From NCBI GenBank assembly GCA_964556705.1, contig CAZKXX010000091.1, positions 1 to 15,353 on the forward strand: a stretch of 15,353 bases of DNA. The letters are read 5' to 3'. Made by a program: the position numbers and the translations under genes. This document shows positions 1 through 6,975 of this stretch, piece after piece. This DNA comes from CAZKXX01 sp964556705 (GTDB lineage: Bacteria > Acidobacteriota > Terriglobia > UBA7540). The notes beneath the pieces were generated by a model. That model was not told the origin of the DNA. It did not search any database and saw only the letters and a list, made by a program, of their open reading frames with translations. Numbering within the stretch: the first letter of the stretch is position 1; each line of letters starts with the position of its first letter.

Positions 1-321
1 TCCTTCACGGACGAGAAAGCGGAAGAAGCTCCTGACCGACACCAGGTGCCGGGCCACCGAGCGCGGGCTGAGCCGCCGGTCGTAAAGGAGGGCGAGAAAT
101 TCGCGGATATCTTCGCGTCGGGCCTTGACCAGCGGCCTGCCCCGACGTTCCAGAAATGCCCCAAACCCCGCCAAGTCGCGAGCGTAGCTTTCCAGCGTGT
201 TCGCGGCCAGTCCCTTTTCCACCCGCACGAAGTCCAGGAAAGCGTCAATTTCCGGCTCGCAGGCTGACTCGGGTCTGGGCCGGACCCTGCTGTCGGGCTT
301 GGGTGGGCGGGCGGGAGTCAA
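1..321 (-). CDS. XerC/XerD-type tyrosine recombinase, N-terminal part (truncated by window edge)
   Basis: The reverse strand reads an open frame off the left edge of the window. Its 107 visible codons match the N-terminal SAM-like core-binding domain of XerC/XerD recombinases, which resolve chromosome dimers at dif. Visible motifs are IDAFLDFVRVEKGLAANTLE, then SYARDLAGFGAFLERRG, and at the edge LSPRSVARHL and SFFRFLVREG. The catalytic domain (R-H-R-Y) would lie outside the window, so activity cannot be judged. I chose the TTG at 319-321 because an AGGGGG ribosome-binding site lies 5-6 nt upstream. An in-frame TTG at 388-390 is the alternative and would add 23 residues. XerD seems slightly more likely than XerC, but this region does not separate them. 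Confidence 0.85.
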   Translation of the reverse strand, partial: MTPARPPKPDSRVRPRPESACEPEIDAFLDFVRVEKGLAANTLESYARDLAGFGAFLERRGRPLVKARREDIREFLALLYDRRLSPRSVARHLVSVRSFFRFLVREG

Positions 322-491
322 AAGGTCCCCCTCAGGGCTGGGCTGGGAGGCAGGAGCCGGGCCCCACAGAAACCTCTGCTCGTTTTCCAACTCCCTGCTA
401 ACTCCTTGGATTGCTTGCGGTTAGGAAAACTATTCAAGGGCGGCGCTCCGGATGGTCGCCGAACCGGCCCGACGGGCTACATCGCGGGCCT

Positions 492-521
492 ATCCTAGCA
501 CAAGCCCGGTCAGACCTCCAA
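492..521 (-). promoter_or_regulatory. Candidate sigma70-type promoter for the Xer recombinase gene
   Basis: On the reverse strand there is a -35-like TTGGAG (516-521), an 18-nt spacer ending in TGC (extended -10), and a -10-like TAGGAT (492-497). Transcription would start near 485 and leave a leader of about 165 nt before the TTG at 321. The rest of the 322-574 gap shows no gene. This is pattern matching by eye only. Confidence 0.35.
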
Positions 522-574
522 GAGGCTTTTGGTGCCCGGAAAAACGCAGGGTCAAGGGCCCAGCGCGAACCGGG

Positions 575-1258
575 CTAGGTGCCGATGGGAGGCAGCTCGA
601 GTTGCTGGTGGATGGCGTAGAGGGCCAGTTCGAGGCGGTCCGAAACGCCTACCTTGTCGAAAATCGTTCGCAGGTGGTTTTTGACCGTTTGCTCGGTAAT
701 CTTGAGGTGGGTGGCAATTTCCCGGTTACGCCAGCCTTGGACGAGGCAACTGATGATGGTCTTCTCGCGGCGCGTCAGTGTCTCAACCGGGCGGAGGACC
801 GGTTTGCCGGTTGCTTCGGCGGATTCCCGTGCCAGTCGGGTCAGGCTTTTCTTTGGAACCCAGAGTTCACCATCGCGCACCTTGCGCGCGCACTTCACAA
901 ACATCTCCGGCTCAACGCTCCTCAGGATCACGCCGGCCGCCCCGGCGCGAATGCAGCGGTCCGCGGTCTCTTCGGAAAGCGACGAGGCCGAGACCACGAT
1001 GCGCCCGCGGCTGTACTCCTGACGGAGTTTCGCCACAAACTGTTCGGGGGAAGCGCCCATTAATTCAAATTGGACGAAGATGACATTCGGTTTGAACTTG
1101 TCGGAAAGGCCCGCCACCTGGTCCCCGTTCTCGGCCTGCGCGACGACGCGCAGGTCGTCTTCCACCGAAAACAGTTTCTTGAGCCCCAGGCGGAACACAC
1201 CCTCCGAGTCGGCAATCAGGATGCGGGTTCGCGGCTTGGGGCGGGCTTTGGCGGGCAC
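575..1258 (-). CDS. LuxR/NarL-type response regulator with degenerate receiver domain
   Basis: A 227-residue protein with a receiver-like domain (about residues 11-128) followed by a LuxR-type helix-turn-helix (about 160-220, with LTRREKTIISCLVQGW and ITEQTVKNHLRTIFDKVGVS). It is expected to bind DNA as a cytoplasmic transcription factor. The receiver is atypical. Where the family has the phospho-acceptor Asp after beta-3 (PDVVLLDL), this protein has PNVIFVQF, with Gln63. The acidic pair is D17-S18 instead of two acidic residues. The conserved Lys is Arg113 (GVILRS), while Ser90 fills the Thr/Ser position. It probably works without classical phosphorylation. The start is GTG at 1256-1258 with GAGGT 8 nt upstream; the stop is TAG. 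No histidine kinase is adjacent. The regulator fold is certain; the target genes are unknown. Confidence 0.92.
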   Translation of the reverse strand: MPAKARPKPRTRILIADSEGVFRLGLKKLFSVEDDLRVVAQAENGDQVAGLSDKFKPNVIFVQFELMGASPEQFVAKLRQEYSRGRIVVSASSLSEETADRCIRAGAAGVILRSVEPEMFVKCARKVRDGELWVPKKSLTRLARESAEATGKPVLRPVETLTRREKTIISCLVQGWRNREIATHLKITEQTVKNHLRTIFDKVGVSDRLELALYAIHQQLELPPIGT

Positions 1259-1433
1259 CAGTCCAGACCTCGATCAGGGATCCCGGCGTGCCGCCGCCTG
1301 AAGAGGCGCGGTCCCAGCGCCTGCCAGTCCCTTGTCGAGTCGGAAACTCGCTCGGTCGTTCCCCGATGGAAACTGGAAGTCCGAGTCAGACAAACGCTGG
1401 AAGGATGGTGCGGCTCCCCCAGCCAGGACAGGA

Positions 1434-1757
1434 CTAGGCCGGACGCGAAGGCACCCGGAAACGGTAATCGTCAATGATCGCTCCGATGCCGGGCGTTGTA
1501 CCGGGCCCGGATTGCCGGACGACGCGGGCCCGGCACTCGATTTCCACCGGGACCTTCGTGAGGTTGGAGGGGAGCTTGACGGTGACCGTAATGGGAGTCT
1601 CGTGTCGCAGCCGCACAGGGACGGACAGGAAAAGCCCATTACCGCTCATGACGGAGGTCTTGCCTTCCGCCTGGCGAACGTTTCCTGCGCGATCCTTCCA
1701 GCGCACTTGCGCGGGAAGTTCGACGGGAATTCGAATGCCAGTTCGCAGGTAGTTCAT
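1434..1757 (-). CDS. PilZ-domain protein
   Basis: A small single-domain protein of 107 residues that fits PilZ, the c-di-GMP-binding beta-barrel. The first motif RxxxR is present as R5-T-G-I-R9. The second motif [D/N]xSxxG appears as VMSGNG (36-41), keeping Ser38 and Gly41 but with Val in place of the Asp/Asn. C-terminal strands include IECRARVVR and GIGAIIDDYRF. No output domain is attached, so it would act through a protein partner if it binds ligand at all. Start: ATG at 1755-1757. An upstream in-frame TTG (1785-1787) would add ten residues and is less likely, though the ATG has no well-spaced ribosome-binding site (GGAAGGGA lies 15 nt away). The stop is TAG. It lies 175 nt upstream of the response regulator in the same direction and could be co-transcribed with it. 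Confidence 0.8.
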   Translation of the reverse strand: MNYLRTGIRIPVELPAQVRWKDRAGNVRQAEGKTSVMSGNGLFLSVPVRLRHETPITVTVKLPSNLTKVPVEIECRARVVRQSGPGTTPGIGAIIDDYRFRVPSRPA

Positions 1758-1799
1758 GGCGCCGTCAGCCGGTCCCTTCCAACACAATCCGACCGACCA

Positions 1800-1828
1800 A
1801 GCTTAACGCGATTCGGTTCCGAGTTCAA
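1800..1828 (-). promoter_or_regulatory. Candidate sigma70-type promoter for the PilZ gene
   Basis: On the reverse strand TTGAAC (1823-1828) is followed after exactly 17 nt by TAAGCT (1800-1805). The predicted start is near 1793, giving a leader of about 36 nt to the ATG at 1757. The two hexamers and spacing fit a house-keeping sigma factor. Identified by eye only. Confidence 0.45.
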
Positions 1829-2201
1829 GTTGCGGATTCCAAGAGGTTAACCGCTGTCAAAACAGGCGGCAGGGCCGGGAACGAAGCGGTCTCTGGCAAG
1901 GCTTCAGCGTCCCGGCCCCCTCCCTCCTCCATGACAACCACAACTGGGTCTGTTGCTGCTGAACCCGCCGCGAGTTCAGCGGACCGTCGTCCAGCCCCGC
2001 CGTGTTGAATCTCTCACAGGCCCAGCGTGCCGCCTGTGCGGCGGGCTGCTGACCAGAGGTTTTATCTCCGGGAGTGTCGCTCGAAAAGAGCACTCCTGTA
2101 CCAGTACGGAGGTACCGGGTGCCCAGGGGGTTACGGAGGGTTGCGGCGCGGTTCCGGAAGGCACCGGAGGACCGGACGGAGCTCCACCGGCCATTCGGGG
2201 A
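1829..2201. other. Gene-poor intergenic stretch
   Basis: This is the core of the longest non-coding interval (1758-2283) between the PilZ gene and lpxD, which point away from each other. Open frames exist on both strands, but none has a recognisable domain, and the longest run into lpxD in the wrong frame. The stretch contains two adjacent hairpins (2071-2115), and promoter candidates lie at each end. I see no tRNA, riboswitch or terminator that I can name. Confidence 0.5.
2071..2115. other. Two adjacent potential hairpins
   Basis: The first hairpin pairs GGAGTG (2071-2076) with CACTCC (2091-2096). It continues as CTC/GAG across a 3-nt bulge and closes on a GAAAA loop. The second pairs GTACC (2098-2102) with GGTAC (2111-2115) around an 8-nt loop. 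No U-tract follows on either strand, so an intrinsic terminator is unlikely. They lie upstream of the lpxD promoter candidate and so outside its leader. The function is unknown, and the stems are short enough to be chance in GC-rich DNA. Confidence 0.25.
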
Positions 2202-2230
2202 TTGCCGCGCGTTCGCGGGGCTGCTACCCT
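2202..2230 (+). promoter_or_regulatory. Candidate promoter for lpxD
   Basis: TTGCCG (2202-2207) is separated by 17 nt from TACCCT (2225-2230). The spacer ends in TGC, an extended -10. The predicted start near 2237 leaves a leader of about 47 nt that includes the ribosome-binding site GAAGGA (2269-2274), 9 nt before the ATG. The -10 hexamer is weak, so this is tentative. Confidence 0.35.
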
Positions 2231-2283
2231 CTTGGCGCGGCGCCACATTGCGCGCTGCGGATTTCCACGAAGGATGCCCAGTC

Positions 2284-3306
2284 ATGAAATTGGCAGAACT
2301 CTCGGCCCAGCTCGGTTGCAGGCTCGAAGGCCCTGGCGACGTCGAAATCACCGGCGTCAAGGGCCTCGACGAGGCCTCTCCCACGGAACTGACGTTTCTT
2401 TCCAATCCCAAATATCGGCGCAAGCTACAGACCACGCGGGCTGCGGCCATTATCGTCGGGCCAGACGTCCAAGCGCCCGGGCGGACGCTGGTCCGCTCCG
2501 AAAACCCCTATCTGACCTTCGCCAAAGCGCTCGAAATGTTCCATCCGCCCGAGCGCCCGCCGGCCGGCATCCACCCGACGGCGGTCATCGCGCCCGGAGC
2601 GTAGATCGGAGCGAACGCCTCCTTCGGTCCCTACGTGGTCGTCGAGGACGGGGCGGAAATCGGCGAAGCTTGCGTGCTCAAAAGCTTCGTGGTCATTTAT
2701 CGCGGGGCGAAGATCGGGCGCCGCTTTTTCGCCCACTCGCACGCTGTCGTGCGAGAGAACGTGGTCATCGGAGATGACGTGACGCTACAAAACGGTGTCG
2801 TCGTGGGCGCGGACGGGTTCGGCTTCGCCAAGCAGGCCGATGGCTCGTACTACAAGATCGTTCAGACGGGGCCGGTCGTCATCGAAGACGGGGTGGAAAT
2901 TCAGGCGAACAGTTGCGTGGACCGCGCCACGGTGGGTGAAACGCGCCTGCGCCGCGGCGTGAAGGTGGATAACCTCGTCCAGGTCGGCCACGCCTCCGAC
3001 GTGGGCGAAAATACGCTGCTCTGCGGACAGGTGGGGCTCGCGGGGAGTTCCAAGATCGGCAGGAACGTGATTCTCGCCGGGCAGGTCGGCGTCGCCGGAC
3101 ATCTCACCATCGGCGACAACGTTATCGCCACGGCCCAGAGCGGTATCCCCAACGACGTCGAGGCCAACCAGGTCATCTCCGGCTACCCTGCCATCGAGAA
3201 TTCGCTGTGGCTGAAATGCTCGGCCGTTTATCGCAAGCTGCCGGAAATGTATGAGGCATTCAAGAAAGCGAAACGACTTCTCGAAAGAGCGTCGGAAGCG
3301 CGGTAG
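2284..3306 (+). pseudogene. lpxD: UDP-3-O-acylglucosamine N-acyltransferase LpxD, interrupted by one in-frame TAG
   Basis: LpxD adds the N-linked hydroxyacyl chain to UDP-3-O-acylglucosamine in lipid A synthesis, in the cytoplasm. The full frame is 340 codons, a normal LpxD length, starting at ATG 2284 with GAAGGA 9 nt upstream. Residues 1-100 form the uridine-binding domain (MKLAELSAQLG, ELTFLSNPKY). From about 105 onward are left-handed beta-helix hexapeptide repeats, with GADGFGFA and the catalytic His236 in NLVQVGHASDVG. Codon 107 (2602-2604) is TAG, inside APGA-stop-IGANASFGP, exactly where other LpxD proteins have a variable residue. The frame is intact on both sides, and the gene ends in its own TAG at 3304-3306. 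As written it yields a 106-residue fragment, plus possibly a 223-residue product from GTG 2635. A recent mutation, a sequence error and a suppressed stop are all possible. No lpxA or fabZ is adjacent. Confidence 0.93.
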
Positions 3307-3321
3307 GAGTCGGCCGCAGGC

Positions 3322-4053
3322 CTATGTCCCCTCCGATTCCCCCAAAGGCAATTCATCGGGCGAAAGGCCCTTCAGAACTGCCGCGCGCACTTCCCTGCTC
3401 AACTTCTCGCGGTCGTCGAGCGTCAGGCCTTCGGTCGAGATCGCGTCGTGGACGGTAATCCGCATGCGTCCGGGGCGGATGGCGGGACTGCCTTTCTGCA
3501 TAATCTTGCTGCTGCCGGACACCGAGACCGGTACGACGGGCACTCCGGCCTTGATGGCCATGACGAACACGCCCTTCTTGAACGGTTGCAGCCGGCCGTC
3601 GCGGCTGCGCGTGCCCTCCGGGAAGGCAATGAATGAATATCCATCCTTCAATTTGACGACCGCTTCCTCAACGGCCTGCACCGCTCGTTCGCGATTTTTC
3701 CGATCCACGGGAATGAATCCGCGCATGCGCATGGCTCGGCCGAGAATCGGGATGCTGAAAAGCTCTTTCTTGGCCAGCGCCAGCATGGGCGGCAGGACGG
3801 CAAAAAGCGCGGGCGGGTCCGCGTTTCCCTGGTGATTGGGCATGAAGACGACGGCGCGGTCGCGCGGGATGCGTTCCAACCCCTGGATGTCCATCCTCAC
3901 GCCCGCCAGCCACACCACCAGCCGCACGCACCGGATGGCGGTGCGATACATCGTATCCGTTTCGCGCGCCAAAACCGAGTAAACCAGAAGCAGAGGAAGG
4001 AGGATCAGGATCAGCAGAAAGGCGACGGCGGTCACCAGGGCGGCGCGAATCAT
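3322..4053 (-). CDS. plsC: PlsC-type 1-acyl-sn-glycerol-3-phosphate acyltransferase
   Basis: A 243-residue membrane-associated acyltransferase that would acylate lysophosphatidic acid to phosphatidic acid at the inner leaflet of the inner membrane. It has an N-terminal hydrophobic helix (about residues 5-28). The catalytic HX4D motif is H74-QGNA-D79, FIPVDR is at 113-118, and the substrate-binding FPEGTRS is at 144-150. Length and motif order are normal for the family. The ATG start (4051-4053) overlaps the stop of the upstream M61 peptidase as ATGA, and AGGTGA lies 3 nt before it, so translation is probably coupled. Its 3' end faces lpxD across only 15 nt. Family membership is firm; the exact acceptor lipid is not proven, since related enzymes acylate other lysolipids. 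Confidence 0.93.
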   Translation of the reverse strand: MIRAALVTAVAFLLILILLPLLLVYSVLARETDTMYRTAIRCVRLVVWLAGVRMDIQGLERIPRDRAVVFMPNHQGNADPPALFAVLPPMLALAKKELFSIPILGRAMRMRGFIPVDRKNRERAVQAVEEAVVKLKDGYSFIAFPEGTRSRDGRLQPFKKGVFVMAIKAGVPVVPVSVSGSSKIMQKGSPAIRPGRMRITVHDAISTEGLTLDDREKLSREVRAAVLKGLSPDELPLGESEGT

Positions 4054-5906
4054 CGTTCACCTGCTGCCACGGCCACGGCACCCGTCAGGATTCCGCGACG
4101 AACCGCGCGCTCCAGCGCCGTAGCGTTGCGCTTCTCTTCCACTTTGTAATGGGTCACTTGCGTCCGGCCGACGACGAACATCAAGTCGAACTCGCGATCG
4201 CCGCGGCGGACGCGCAATCGAACGGTCTGCCCGGGACGCAGGCGTGACAGTTCCGGATCCGGCCAGCGAAGAACGGTATGGCCATTCAGAGCGGCCAGTT
4301 CGTCGCCAGCGGCGAGCCCCGCCCTCGCGGCCGGGCCTTCCGGGTCCACAGAGTCCACCGTCGCAGGACCGTCGAATCGACGCGAGGCTGTGAAGCCCGC
4401 CGACGGCCGCTCCTCCGTCTTTGTCTCGAGCGCCAGACCCGCATAGCCAAGATAGGTCGCGTAGTCCAGGTCCCGCGTTCCCTGAATGTAATCACGGAAG
4501 AAATCATCGAGCGCCTTGAATTCGGGCGCCACTCGCCGGAGGGCATTCAGCAAATCGTCGTGAGTAAAGAACCGCCCCTTCCGCCCGAACTCCTCATTCA
4601 GCAGCCTCAGAACGTCGTCTAAACTTCCGCGGTTCTCGGTCGCGTGACGAAGCGCGAAGTCGAGGAGGAACGTCACCAGCGCGCCCTTGTTGTAGTAGGA
4701 GATGCTCCGCTCGGCCCGGCGGTAGTCAGGATACCTCTCCAGCCAGGCTTCCAGGCCCGACTGTTCCACGCTCAGCGAGCGGCGGGCGGGGCGCCCTTCG
4801 AGGTTGGAGATTTCGGCCGCCAGTTGGCGATAAAAATCCCCGGAAGAAATCATTCCCGCGCGCAGAAGGACATAGCGTTGATAGGCGCTGACCAGACCCT
4901 CGGCAAACCACAAATCGCGCGTGTCGTTGCCGTGAATGTAATCCACCGGCTCGAGGCGCGAGGGGCGAAGCCGCTTGACGATCCAGGCATGCAGGAACTC
5001 GTGCGCCGCCAGCGCCTCGAAACTCTCCCAGGTGAATTCCGCGGAGAAATCGAGCGCCGTGGCGTCCCGGTGCTCCATGCCGGCGCCGCTGGCGCCCGGG
5101 CGGAAATGAATGAAGAAGGTGTACCGGCGGTCGGGCGAGTCCTGCATCAGCTTCATCGTGGAGCGAACGATCTTACGCAGCGAGTTGACCAGCCGTGTCT
5201 CATTGTATGACTGGCCCACGGCGTGGACGACGGCCCGGTAATGCGCGCCGCCCTCCACAAAGGGATGCTCTCGGACCGGCCCGGCCTCGACGGGGCTGTC
5301 GGCGAGCTCGTCGTAATTCGCCGCGTGAAACTCGCCGTCAACTTCTTCCAGAGCCGTCGCGAGTTTCCATCCCCACGGAATTTCGAAGCGTACGCGCGCC
5401 GGCCGTTCACGCTGGTCGGGAAGATAGAACAACACCATCGCCGGGTTCAAAAACGCATGTTCGGAATTGACGACGCTCGAAAACGGTCCCTCTTCGTTCG
5501 CATACACGCGGTAGCGGATTTCGAGTTCCCCACAGGCGCGCTCTCCGTTCTGCCAGGTGTGGAGGTCGAGGCGGACGAGTTCGAGAGGCGCGCTATCGCA
5601 GTGCGCCGCCAATTCCTCCACGTTGCGGATGAAATCGCGAATCTGGTAAAGCGCGTTCCAGGCGGGAAACTGGATCCGCGTCCCCGGTCCCGCCTGCGGA
5701 ACCGTCATCGTCACGCCGGCTCGGTTCGTGGCGGGCGCGCGGAGGTCAATCTTGTAACGAACCGGCAACTCCGCGCCCGCAGCCGCCCCAGCCAGCGCGA
5801 CGAAGGACAGCCATCGTGGCAGGAGCACTCGCAGAAACCCTGAGACAAGGCCGTTACGGCACGTCCGGCCCGCGGCGCGCGTCCAGGGGATTTTGAGGGT
5901 GATCAT
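4050..5906 (-). CDS. Exported M61-family (glycyl aminopeptidase-like) metallopeptidase with C-terminal PDZ domain
   Basis: A 618-residue protein from the ATG at 5904-5906. The N-terminal beta-rich M61 domain is followed by a gluzincin-type catalytic domain. The zinc site is HEFLH (His302, Glu303, His306), with the third ligand Glu336 in WFAEG. GMEHRDATALD precedes it and YYNKGALVTFLLD follows, both typical of M61. A PDZ domain occupies about residues 487-582 (VDPEGPAARAGLAAGDEL). A hydrophobic stretch RWLSFVALAGAAAGAEL near residues 31-47 looks like a Sec signal peptide with a long n-region, so the enzyme should act in the periplasm. GGGAC lies about 6 nt before the ATG. An upstream TTG (5943-5945) would add 13 residues and is less likely. 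Its stop overlaps the plsC start. The substrate is unknown. Confidence 0.9.
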   Translation of the reverse strand: MITLKIPWTRAAGRTCRNGLVSGFLRVLLPRWLSFVALAGAAAGAELPVRYKIDLRAPATNRAGVTMTVPQAGPGTRIQFPAWNALYQIRDFIRNVEELAAHCDSAPLELVRLDLHTWQNGERACGELEIRYRVYANEEGPFSSVVNSEHAFLNPAMVLFYLPDQRERPARVRFEIPWGWKLATALEEVDGEFHAANYDELADSPVEAGPVREHPFVEGGAHYRAVVHAVGQSYNETRLVNSLRKIVRSTMKLMQDSPDRRYTFFIHFRPGASGAGMEHRDATALDFSAEFTWESFEALAAHEFLHAWIVKRLRPSRLEPVDYIHGNDTRDLWFAEGLVSAYQRYVLLRAGMISSGDFYRQLAAEISNLEGRPARRSLSVEQSGLEAWLERYPDYRRAERSISYYNKGALVTFLLDFALRHATENRGSLDDVLRLLNEEFGRKGRFFTHDDLLNALRRVAPEFKALDDFFRDYIQGTRDLDYATYLGYAGLALETKTEERPSAGFTASRRFDGPATVDSVDPEGPAARAGLAAGDELAALNGHTVLRWPDPELSRLRPGQTVRLRVRRGDREFDLMFVVGRTQVTHYKVEEKRNATALERAVRRGILTGAVAVAAGER

Positions 5907-5931
5907 CCGGCAGTCCCGAAGCTGAATTCTC

Positions 5932-5961
5932 TTGCAACCTGCCAAAACTCGTCCCTATGAT
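5932..5961 (+). promoter_or_regulatory. Strong sigma70-type promoter candidate for the PHP hydrolase gene (leaderless)
   Basis: TTGCAA (5932-5937), an 18-nt spacer and TATGAT (5956-5961) form one of the best promoter matches in the window. Standard spacing puts the transcription start near 5968, two bases before the ATG at 5970. There is no ribosome-binding site, so the mRNA would be leaderless. The divergent M61 gene starts 25 nt to the left of the -35 box. Confidence 0.55.
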
Positions 5962-5969
5962 AGCAGTTC

Positions 5970-6953
5970 ATGGCTTCGGGGCTTTCGCCACAACTTTTCA
6001 AGGCTGACCTGCACGTTCACACCCTGCATTCCGGGCGCGCGAAGCATTTGCGCTTCCTGCGCTGCCGCGACTGCTATTCACGCCCGCTCGACGTCTATCG
6101 CACAGCCAAAAGCCGCGGCATGGACCTGGTCACCATCACCGACCACGATTCCCTCGACGGGTGCCTGGAACTTCTCGACCGGATGGGAGACCTCCCGGAT
6201 TTCATCACCGGCGAGGAGGTCACCGCCTGCTTCCCGGACTTCGGCCACGAGGTGCACATCGCGGTTTACGGGCTGAATGAATCGCAGCACCGTGAAATCC
6301 AGGAGCTGCGGGCGAACGGCGAAGAACTGGTCCCTTACCTGCGCCAGCAGGGGCTGCTTTTTGTCATGAACCACCCTTTTTACGAATTCAGCCGCCTGGA
6401 CCGTCTGCACGCCTATGCGCAGCGCATGGCGGAACTGTTCGACGTCTTTGAAATCCGGAATGGGACTCAGGCGCCCGAACACAACGCGCTGGCCGTTCGC
6501 TGGGTCGAACAGTTCCGAAACGGCTTAAACGGCGGGCGGCCCGCGGGAGTCGTAGCCGGCAGCGACTCGCACACGCTGCGACGCATCGCGCAGACGTACA
6601 CGGCGAGCCCAGCACGCACGCGAGAAGGGTTTCTGGCCGACATCCGGGCCGGGCGGACGATGGTCTTCGGCCGGCATTCCACTATCCTCTCGCTCGCTGG
6701 AGACATCTATGGCGTCGTCCTGCGCTATTACCCCGCCGTGTTCGAGTGGCGAAACGGCGAGTTTCCTCCCCAGCTCCGCTTGAAGAACATCTTCCTGAGT
6801 CTGGTCGCCATTCCCTTCCTGGTGACGCCTTACATCGTCGCCGTGCGCCACTCGGTAATTGAGCGGCGGCGGATGAACCGATACACTCGAGCCTTCTTCC
6901 CGGAAGACGCGCCGGCCTGGCCGGGGGATATTTCCCCTGAAACCTCGCCGTGA
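5970..6953 (+). CDS. PHP-domain metal-dependent phosphoesterase with C-terminal membrane segment
   Basis: A 327-residue protein of the polymerase-and-histidinol-phosphatase (PHP) superfamily, whose members hydrolyse phosphoesters with two or three metal ions. The metal-binding motifs appear in order: DLHVHT (13-18), TDHDS (57-61), GEEV (81-84), NHP (134-136) and GSDSH (197-201). After the catalytic domain, residues 274-292 form a hydrophobic helix followed by a basic stretch (IERRRMNRYTR), so the enzyme is probably anchored to the membrane by its C-terminus. The ATG at 5970 has no ribosome-binding site but sits 8 nt after a good -10 box. It ends 22 nt from the convergent permease gene. The substrate is unknown; related soluble proteins act on nucleotides or sugar phosphates, which is not evidence for this one. 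Confidence 0.9.
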   Translation: MASGLSPQLFKADLHVHTLHSGRAKHLRFLRCRDCYSRPLDVYRTAKSRGMDLVTITDHDSLDGCLELLDRMGDLPDFITGEEVTACFPDFGHEVHIAVYGLNESQHREIQELRANGEELVPYLRQQGLLFVMNHPFYEFSRLDRLHAYAQRMAELFDVFEIRNGTQAPEHNALAVRWVEQFRNGLNGGRPAGVVAGSDSHTLRRIAQTYTASPARTREGFLADIRAGRTMVFGRHSTILSLAGDIYGVVLRYYPAVFEWRNGEFPPQLRLKNIFLSLVAIPFLVTPYIVAVRHSVIERRRMNRYTRAFFPEDAPAWPGDISPETSP

Positions 6954-6975
6954 CCCCCCTCCCGACCCACGGCCC

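Noticed and set aside
1295..1350. Short inverted repeats (CGCCT/AGGCG and CGAGT/ACTCG) between the response regulator and PilZ genes
   Set aside because: Stems of 5 bp without a U-tract are expected by chance in this composition and do not look like a terminator.
2150..2161. GGTTCCGGAAGG resembling the GGAA-tetraloop core of bacterial SRP RNA
   Set aside because: The conserved flanking bases of SRP helix 8 are absent and no long pairing arms are present.
1953..2777. Long plus-strand open frame of 274 codons crossing the start of lpxD
   Set aside because: It is Arg/Pro/Gly-rich with no domain, overlaps lpxD in another frame, and lpxD homology accounts for the DNA. It is a GC-rich shadow frame.
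2284..3306. Reading lpxD as two independent genes or as genome-wide TAG recoding
   Set aside because: The two pieces are one LpxD domain plan in one frame with normal total length, and TAG ends at least six other genes normally, so neither idea fits well.
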